Origin: Dendrophyllia cribrosa
Taxonomy: Eukaryota; Cnidaria; Anthozoa; Scleractinia; Dendrophylliidae
Direction of reading: 5' to 3'
Assembly (NCBI GenBank): GCA_024195265.1
Contig: JAJLRJ010000014.1
Span: 16,385,959-16,449,958, forward strand
Length of the DNA: 64,000 nt
Part shown: one piece after another, positions 63,107-64,000 of the stretch
Layout of the letters: each line of letters opens with the position of its first letter
How positions within the stretch are numbered: the first letter of the stretch is position 1
Program-made: the position numbers and the translations under genes
The notes under the pieces: generated by a model
Databases searched by the model: none
What the model saw: only the letters and a program-made list of their open reading frames with translations
What the model was told of the DNA's origin: nothing

Positions 63107-63913
63107 CCAGGGTTCGAACCCGAGACCTCCCGCTCTGCAAACCGGTGTCAGACGCAAGTCCTGACAAAACGGAGTCACAAGTTTAGCGAGGGCTGTACGC
63201 GTCGCAGGCCATCTCGTAGCCGCTTGCATACAACACTTGCTTGAAATCCAAATAGCAGAGCCTGCCTCGCAAACTATTTGAAAGTTTGCGAGTTTGCGGG
63301 TTTTGAAGCTGATTCTAGGCTTGGGTAAAAGAAATAGTATCAATGTATAACTTTACCTTTTTATGCCATAAAAAGTAACTGACTGAAATTAACTTGTATA
63401 AACTGAACATAAATAGCAAAGAAAGACATCTAAGGCCCGGTCCACACTAATGGTTCATACTTTTTTATGCGTTTTTACCGATCGTCCACATTAAAACGAT
63501 CAAAAACGGAGAATGAAATCGATGAAAACGGAGGTTTTCGAAAACGCTTTTCAAAGTGGAGACTTTCGAAACCACAGGTCTATCGTTTTAGTTCGGACGG
63601 CAAAAACGGAGCTTTTCAAAAACGCTTACGTCACAACTAGTAACGCATAGTATTGCTGACGCTATTGGAGCATGTGTATTGAACAGAAAAAAGTCCGAGC
63701 AGAGCCTGGTGATGAAAACGCATCTTTGGATCATCGTTTTTCAGCTCCTAGTGTGGACGCAAATCTTTTAGGAACCAAAAACGGAGGTTTTCAAAAACGC
63801 ATTAGTGTGGACGGGGCCTAAGATCTAAATGTCTAAAACTATCGTACCTGATACGAAGTTGCCAGTAGCGGAAAAGACAAACTCCACTTTACAATCATCA
63901 GGAAATTTTCTAT
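17876..63913 (-). CDS. TNS: Tensin, C-terminal 1,080 residues (16 exons; N-terminus past the right edge)
   Basis: Exons in transcript order: 63848-63913, 62126-62281, 31276-32646, 29541-29667, 27742-28011, 26501-26662, 24191-24393, 23036-23131, 22408-22545, 20824-20922, 20637-20714, 20450-20518, 20075-20243, 18724-18792, 18509-18547, 17876-18008. Every junction is GT-AG and phases agree through to the TAA at 17876-17878. Numbering from the first full codon: end of the PTEN-type C2 domain (about 1-75, including [10 protein letters not shown]), long Ser/Pro-rich disordered part (75-790), SH2 (806-921), PTB (about 925-1075). The order C2, linker, SH2, PTB is diagnostic of tensins, which link actin and beta-integrin tails at fibrillar adhesions. 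An ATTAAA at 17699-17704, about 175 nt after the stop, may be the poly(A) signal. Repeats fill the introns. Confidence 0.93.
18105..18345 (+). repeat. Type A array, diverged, about 2 units
   Basis: Units share GAAAGCTATTGAGCAGTACT, GTACAAGGTGGTTC and GAGTCTGTCGATGA. It begins about 97 bp upstream of the acceptor of the last tensin exon. Confidence 0.8.
18820..19215. mobile_element. CCAAT-rich MITE, copy 2, interrupted
   Basis: The left end ATTATAGAGCAGTTCGCAAT continues to ACCAAT at 18936. The MITE resumes at 19131 (TTGTCGCACGCGTTTTTCC) and fades out near 19215. The interruption is the palindrome at 18936-19130. Confidence 0.8.
18936..19130. mobile_element. Palindromic element, GGCCATTTCCGAG family, copy 2 (nested)
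   Basis: Arms of about 85 bp from TAGGCCATTTCCGAG to its complement. The loop is AT-rich. It is inserted inside a CCAAT-rich MITE. Confidence 0.88.
19255..19965 (+). repeat. Type A array, 7 units of 106 bp
   Basis: GGTGGTTCTAACTTTTGAG recurs at 19261, 19367, 19472, 19578, 19684, 19790 and 19896 (steps 106, 105, 106, 106, 106, 106). Units at 19472/19578 and 19684/19790 form a repeated dimer marked by CCCGTAGATCTG and GTAGTTAAAATCCTGAAG. Confidence 0.95.
20637..23131 (-). CDS. TNS: Tensin SH2 domain exons (4 exons)
   Basis: Exons 23036-23131, 22408-22545, 20824-20922 and 20637-20714 encode the SH2 domain. It opens with [12 protein letters not shown]. Residues 829-834 read FIIRDS in place of the usual FLVRDS/ES, so the phosphotyrosine-binding arginine (R832) is kept. 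It continues with [28 protein letters not shown], and ends [17 protein letters not shown], the typical tensin SH2 C-terminus. The domain should bind phosphotyrosine partners such as p130Cas or DLC-type RhoGAPs, as in vertebrate tensins. Confidence 0.92.
20923..22228. other. Tensin intron between SH2 exons, no element recognised
   Basis: AT-rich. No inverted or tandem repeat and no exon-like segment was recognised up to 22228. Confidence 0.5.
22229..22378. mobile_element. MITE, 150 bp, with 20-bp inverted ends
   Basis: AGGCCCACCTTCACCCAAAA opens it and the complement closes it. The centre has a second palindrome (GAATTTCGTGTTACACGA and onward, 22306-22328). It lies 30 bp downstream of the donor of exon 22408-22545. 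Confidence 0.75.
22598..22893. mobile_element. CCAAT-rich MITE, copy 3
   Basis: Same interior (GATTGGCTAAAAAATCTCGC, CCAATCAGAAG, CCAATCGTGACT). Ends are diverged (TAGAACGGATTTCAACTGAA; GAAAACCGCCCTA). Confidence 0.85.
23453..23680. repeat. 54-bp GC-rich minisatellite, about 4 copies
   Basis: The unit starts AGCTGCTCCCCAGTCTCCCC and contains GTTCGCGCGCCGG; starts fall at 23506, 23559, 23613 and 23667. The period is a multiple of three, so long apparent ORFs appear on both strands. Confidence 0.92.
23775..24025. repeat. Element rich in CACTTGTCC/GGACAAGTG words
   Basis: At least six copies of ACTTGTCC or its complement, including the palindrome CACTTGTCCATTGGACAAGT near 24002. Unclassified. 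Confidence 0.6.
24191..29667 (-). CDS. TNS: Tensin linker exons before the SH2 domain (4 exons)
   Basis: Exons 29541-29667, 27742-28011, 26501-26662 and 24191-24393 encode residues 531-785. Phases 1-2-2-2-1 fit without gaps. Notable parts are a charged, probably helical stretch at 635-662 ([20 protein letters not shown]), a second LD-like amphipathic segment at 701-717 ([17 protein letters not shown]), and a Ser-rich region before SH2 ([16 protein letters not shown]) typical of tensin linkers. Confidence 0.87.
25605..25739. repeat. 42-bp tandem repeat, 3 copies, with CTCCTTCGGGAG hairpins
   Basis: Units begin AATAATT or AACAATC and end CTCCTTCGGGAGA or a one-base variant, forming a short stem with a TTCG loop in each unit. 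Confidence 0.75.
26181..26208. repeat. Poly-G tract
   Basis: More than 20 consecutive G. Confidence 0.95.
27117..27603. mobile_element. TIR element with tRNA-like insert
   Basis: CCCTTTCGTAAACAAGCGAT in the left end and its complement in the right lie within inverted ends of about 50 bp. Inside, TGGTCTAGTGG (27430-27440) and GGTTCGATTCT (27465-27475) look like pol III A and B boxes. The right end is next to tensin exon 27742-28011 (139 bp). Confidence 0.6.
27418..27490 (+). mobile_element. tRNA-derived SINE head
   Basis: A and B boxes 25 bp apart, shorter than usual. The flanks do not fold into a cloverleaf, so it is not called as a tRNA gene. Confidence 0.45.
28084..28367. mobile_element. 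CCAAT-rich MITE, copy 4
   Basis: Same interior, with ends GAGCGGTTTTCGAAAAC and GTGAAAACCGCTCTA. It starts 73 bp upstream of the acceptor of tensin exon 27742-28011. Confidence 0.85.
29088..29535 (-). mobile_element. LINE 3' end with (TAA)n tail
   Basis: The minus strand encodes [19 protein letters not shown] then [19 protein letters not shown] and a stop at 29301-29303. This is the characteristic C-terminal end of non-LTR reverse transcriptases. A 3' UTR of about 170 bp ends AATAAAGTTTAA(TAA)n at 29088-29126. The fragment reaches to within a few bases of the donor of tensin exon 29541-29667. A 42-bp piece is repeated in inverse orientation at 28950-28991. Confidence 0.75.
29889..29915. repeat. 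Poly-G tract
   Basis: A G run of about 25. Confidence 0.95.
30005..30076. mobile_element. Short inverted-repeat element (GTTACACGG ends)
   Basis: GATGTTACACGGGATGATT faces TACCGTGTAACATGG. Probably a deleted MITE. Confidence 0.4.
30691..30865. mobile_element. Palindromic element, GGCCATTTCCGAG family, copy 3
   Basis: Arms of about 80 bp, very close to the copy at 14049. Its loop is the exact reverse complement of that copy's loop, so the two are inserted in opposite orientations. Confidence 0.88.
31276..32646 (-). CDS. TNS: Tensin large central exon (disordered linker with LD-like helix)
   Basis: This 1,371-bp exon encodes residues 74-531. It starts with the conserved [20 protein letters not shown] block. 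The rest is Ser/Pro/Asn-rich ([22 protein letters not shown]) and should be disordered and phosphorylated. Residues 172-191 ([20 protein letters not shown]) form a lone amphipathic helix resembling LD motifs. The donor at 31274-31275 (GTACAT) ends the exon after VHDQKT. The acceptor lies only 20 bp from a type A repeat array. Confidence 0.9.
32660..33200 (-). repeat. Type A array, about 5 units, abutting a tensin splice acceptor
   Basis: Units share AGGATTTCATCCACAGACTC, AAAAGTTAGAACCACCTTG and ACAGCATAATAAACA. The first recognisable unit starts at 32666, 20 bp from the acceptor of exon 31276-32646. Confidence 0.92.
33201..35014. other. Tensin large intron: C/G tract and minor repeats
   Basis: 33919-33953 is a C run joined to a G run, able to fold on itself. 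34340-34401 is a partial relative of the 13002 hairpin. 34799-34865 is the two-copy CCACAGGTGGCCCACTCGG repeat. No exon was recognised. Confidence 0.55.
35015..35560 (-). repeat. Type A array, about 5 units
   Basis: Units share CATAATAAACAGTACCACAG and GTACTGCTCAGTAGCTTTC. A diverged type B end (35560-35730) follows. Confidence 0.92.
35560..35730 (-). mobile_element. Type B element, one unit, diverged
   Basis: CCGAGTCTGTCGATAAAATCC, CCTCTTCAGCAGTACTTTTG and TTTTCAATATTGTACAAAAT follow the type B order. The TTAA end is lost. Confidence 0.7.
36378..36602 (+). mobile_element. Type B element, one unit
   Basis: The left end is TTAACCCTTTTAATAATTCC. One core (CAAAGAGGTTTCATTTGAATG) follows. The right end is GACTCCGGGAGCGAAAGGA then TTAA (36603-36606). 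Confidence 0.82.
37500..38010 (+). mobile_element. Type B fragments, 3 units in two pieces
   Basis: A truncated copy at about 37500-37640 is followed by a second at 37765-38010 with two tandem units 87-88 bp apart (CAAAGAGGTTTC and GAAGAGGTTTC). Both lack complete ends. Confidence 0.75.
38361..38519 (+). mobile_element. Type B element, core reduced
   Basis: TTAACCCTTTTACTCCAAGAG at the left, GAGTCTGGGAGTAAAATAGGG then TTAA at the right. Only about half a core remains. One of the smallest copies. Confidence 0.8.
39310..39450 (+). repeat. Diverged single core copy
   Basis: GTTTTCATTTAAATGGTCACA and ATTTCATCAACAGAGAAAG match the shared core. Ends are not visible. Confidence 0.6.
39451..41379. 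other. Tensin intron, nothing recognised
   Basis: AT-rich sequence without clear inverted or tandem repeats or exon-like ORFs; a weak core remnant lies near 40590-40645. Confidence 0.5.
41380..41800 (+). repeat. Type A array, about 4 units
   Basis: GGTGGTTCTAACTTTTGAG occurs at 41460 and 41566. The third step is 113 bp because of a 7-bp duplication (GAGCGATGAGCAG). Confidence 0.93.
42031..42286. repeat. (CTG/CTA)n trinucleotide array, about 85 triplets
   Basis: Almost every triplet is CTG or CTA in mixed order (for example CTACTGCTACTGCTGCTG). Apparent poly-Leu, poly-Thr and poly-Ala/Val ORFs are by-products. On the tensin RNA strand it reads (CAG/TAG)n. Confidence 0.95.
42287..43687. other. 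Tensin intron, nothing recognised
   Basis: AT-rich. A possible small element with TTAAAGGGTTAAAG at 42715-42727 lacks a clear partner. Confidence 0.45.
43688..44062. mobile_element. CCAAT-rich MITE, copy 5, with internal duplication
   Basis: A block of about 155 bp (GGCCAATCACAACAG, CGAACCAATCAGAGTTCGAA, CGCCAAGCGCGGGAAAACAT) is present twice in tandem from 43699 and 43830. The right end TTTCGACACTCAATTGAC is kept; the left end is lost. Confidence 0.82.
44175..45240. mobile_element. 1.07-kb fold-back element with exon-like arms
   Basis: Arms of about 440 bp run from CACAGGTACCCCAAGC to its complement at 45225-45240. CTTTAAC is duplicated at 44168-44174 and 45241-45247. A smaller hairpin (GGGTGGGTGACGGTCCA and its complement) lies in the spacer near 44621-44681. 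Each arm, read outward, contains [16 protein letters not shown] just before a GTGAGC donor. The left-arm ORF (44563-44327 minus) is open; the right-arm copy is frameshifted by one missing A in the AAAAAA run. Confidence 0.83.
45295..45600. repeat. Diverged element with GCGACAAAAATTGCAT words
   Basis: TTGCAACTTTTGTCGCGCTC and GCGCGACAAAAATTGCATG face each other. Related to 47715-48022. The rest of 45248-46394 holds nothing recognisable. Confidence 0.5.
46395..46622 (+). mobile_element. Type B element, one unit
   Basis: AAGAGTGTCAGACATAAAAAT, one core, and TTGACTCTGGAAGTGAAAGGG. The TTAA ends have decayed. Confidence 0.8.
46795..47130 (-). repeat. Type A array, about 3 diverged units
   Basis: AGCACCACAGGAAAGTACCG, AGGATTTCATCCACAGACTC and related words; the spacing is irregular. 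Confidence 0.85.
47385..47690 (+). mobile_element. Type B element, two units
   Basis: CTCCCAAAAGTGCCAAAAGTC, two cores 88 bp apart (GAAGAGGTTTCATTTGAATG), and TTGACTCTGATAGAATCTGG at the right. Confidence 0.85.
47715..48022. mobile_element. MITE-like element with CGTTTACACAGGCGATTT
   Basis: CCCGTTTACACAGGCGATTT (47919-47938) faces ATCGCCTGTGTAAACGGGCC (48000-48019). The outer part repeats ATCGCAC and GCGACA words. Probably one element inserted into a relative. Confidence 0.55.
48260..48287. repeat. Poly-C tract
   Basis: More than 25 consecutive C. Confidence 0.95.
48600..49880 (-). repeat. Type A array, longest in the window, about 11-12 units
   Basis: Units share GCTTTCATTTGAATGGTCAC, AGGATTTCATCCACAGACTC and AACAGCACCACAGGAAAGTA. 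Blocks near 49254-49442 and 49484-49650 are almost identical over about 170 bp, a sign of recent duplication. The edges are diverged. Confidence 0.93.
49881..51620. other. Tensin intron, one core remnant
   Basis: 50165-50300 is a plus-orientation core plus a type B-like end (ACAAAATTAAATTTGGGAC). The rest is AT-rich with nothing recognised. Confidence 0.5.
51625..51870 (+). mobile_element. Type B element, one unit
   Basis: TTAACCCTTCAAGCCCCTAG, one core, then CAAAATTGACTCTAAGCAG and GAGTGAAAGGG. The right end has been enlarged by a GCTCTAAGC-type duplication. Confidence 0.78.
52726..53366 (+). mobile_element. Type B element, six units of 88 bp, both TTAA ends intact
   Basis: TTAA at 52722-52725 and 53367-53370. 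The left end is CCCTTTAACTTCCAAGAGTG. The complement of the right end is CCTTTTCACTCCCAGACTC. GTTAGAAC recurs at 52883, 52971, 53059, 53147, 53235 and 53322 (steps 88, 88, 88, 88, 87). Best preserved copy of the family. Confidence 0.93.
53371..54296. other. Tensin intron, nothing recognised apart from a faint core
   Basis: A faded core (GGTGCAAGGTGGTTCTAATA, then GTGTCCATTCAAATACAAGC) spans about 53830-54040. Confidence 0.45.
54297..54545. mobile_element. MITE with TCAGGCGTGCGTTTCT ends
   Basis: Left TCAGGCGTGCGTTTCTGAAA, right CGAGAAACGCACGCCAGG. The inverted arms of about 48 bp include CCCGAAGACTTTT. Confidence 0.72.
54662..54937. mobile_element. CCAAT-rich MITE, copy 6
   Basis: AGTTTTCAATTGAGTGTCC to AACTGAAAACTGCTCTA, inverted relative to copy 1. 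It keeps AAAGTGGCGCGAGATTTTTT and five CCAAT boxes. Confidence 0.87.
55085..55290 (+). mobile_element. Type B element, one unit
   Basis: AACTCCAAAGAGCGCC, one core, TTGACTCTGGGAGTGAAAAG then TTAA. Confidence 0.8.
55535..56150 (+). repeat. Type A array, about 5-6 units
   Basis: Units carry GATGAAATCCTAAAGTGTGA and GAGCAGTACTTTCCTGTGG. Two adjacent blocks (about 55640 and 55852) repeat a two-unit pattern marked by ACTATCGAGCAG and TACAACGTGATCC. A faded unit lies at 56365-56470. Confidence 0.93.
56905..57083 (+). mobile_element. Type B element, one unit
   Basis: TTTAACTTCCAAGTCGAGCG, one core, TTGAGTCTGGCAGTGAATGGG then TTAA. Confidence 0.8.
57088..58570. other. Tensin intron, nothing recognised
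   Basis: Contains an (AC)n-like stretch near 57560-57580 and no other clear element. Confidence 0.45.
58575..59055 (-). mobile_element. Type B element, five exact 88-bp units
   Basis: TTCTAACTTTTGAGTCTGTGG starts (first base) at 58604, 58692, 58780, 58868 and 58956, each step exactly 88. Units differ at only a few bases. The outer end is cut after CATTTGTTTTTCAATGAGAG, so one terminus is missing. Confidence 0.93.
59056..60465. other. Tensin intron, nothing recognised
   Basis: Very AT-rich, with no repeat or exon-like ORF recognised. Confidence 0.45.
60466..60745. mobile_element. CCAAT-rich MITE, copy 7
   Basis: TAAGAGCGGTTTTCAATAGAG to CAATTGAAAACTGCTCTA, with the standard interior. Confidence 0.87.
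61225..62049 (+). repeat. Type A array, about 7 units
   Basis: Units share CCTGTGGTACTGTTTATTAT and GAGTCTGTGGATGAAATCC. A two-unit block is repeated (about 61565 and 61780). It ends about 77 bp from the donor side of tensin exon 62126-62281. Confidence 0.93.
62126..63913 (-). CDS. TNS: Tensin exons for the end of the C2 domain
   Basis: Exon 63848-63913 encodes [19 protein letters not shown], matching the conserved DCKVEFVFS strand of tensin C2 domains. Exon 62126-62281 encodes residues 22-73, rich in acidic and Pro/Ser residues ([19 protein letters not shown]). It ends in phase 1 and joins exon 31276-32646 after a 29.5 kb intron, giving [18 protein letters not shown], which matches the family segment after C2 (GPVDGSLYAKV in vertebrates). 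Confidence 0.88.
62448..62733. mobile_element. CCAAT-rich MITE, copy 8
   Basis: TAGAGCAGTTTTCAATTGAG to CTCAATTGAAAACTGCTCTA, the best preserved ends of the family. It lies 167 bp from tensin exon 62126-62281. Confidence 0.9.
62815..63190 (-). mobile_element. SINE with tRNA-like B box and (TTA)n tail
   Basis: On the minus strand, GGTCTCGGGTTCGAACCCTG (63111-63130) holds a perfect B box. The body continues to TGCATATTATTATTATTATT (62817-62840), a short-repeat tail as in SINEs mobilised by CR1/L2-type LINEs. The A box is not clear. Confidence 0.6.
63434..63818. mobile_element. PIF/Harbinger-like MITE (385 bp)
   Basis: Ends GGCCCGGTCCACACTAATG and the complement of CATTAGTGTGGACGGGGCC are flanked by TAA on both sides (63431-63433, 63819-63821). 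The interior is rich in AAAACG words. It ends 30 bp from tensin exon 63848-63913. Confidence 0.75.
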
Positions 63914-63942
63914 CTGTTAAATAAAAAACATGATAGGGTTTA

Positions 63943-64000
63943 ATGGACGAAATCTCAGTGTGAACATTCAAATGAAAGCTATAGAGGTTTTGCACGGCAG
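63943..64000 (+). repeat. Type A core, cut by the window edge
   Basis: TGGACGAAATCTCAGTGTGA and ACATTCAAATGAAAGCTAT match the core. It starts 30 bp upstream of the acceptor of tensin exon 63848-63913. Confidence 0.8.

Overview
The window looks like a piece of an intron-rich, AT-rich metazoan nuclear genome, most likely an anthozoan cnidarian such as a stony coral. That placement is inference from overall character and repeat style and is not proven by any marker gene. Three spliced protein-coding genes can be followed with clean GT-AG sites and consistent phases. No rRNA, true tRNA or CRISPR was seen.

Left part (1-10 kb): the 5' half of a cap-specific mRNA 2'-O-methyltransferase gene (CMTR1; minus strand, exons 1-6, G-patch region) runs off the left edge. 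Divergent from it, 454 bp away, is a four-exon plus-strand gene for a 160-residue protein ending in a CX2CX6HX2H motif, similar to vertebrate C10orf143. From 10 to 17.9 kb there is no gene, only a broken cathepsin L-like exon, fold-back elements, MITEs and simple repeats.

Right part (17.9-64 kb): one minus-strand tensin gene fills the rest. Sixteen exons encode the C-terminal 1,080 residues (end of the PTEN-like C2 domain, disordered Ser/Pro-rich middle, SH2, PTB). The N-terminal phosphatase-like exons lie beyond the right edge. A 29.5 kb intron (32,647-62,125) separates the C2 region from the large central exon and is filled with repeats.

The most striking feature is a two-branch repeat system covering about 9-10 kb. 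Type A is a set of bare tandem arrays with a 106-bp unit. Type B is a set of TTAA-flanked, piggyBac-like non-autonomous elements whose interior is a tandem array of an 88-bp unit present in about one to six copies. Both units share a core of about 70 bp. Six of the eleven type A arrays end within about 110 bp of an exon of tensin or CMTR1. Other elements include eight copies of a CCAAT-box-rich MITE, three near-perfect 180-bp palindromes, two 1-kb fold-backs, two elements carrying exon-like fragments with intact splice donors, PIF/Harbinger-like MITEs, tRNA-derived SINE sequence and a LINE 3' end touching a tensin exon.
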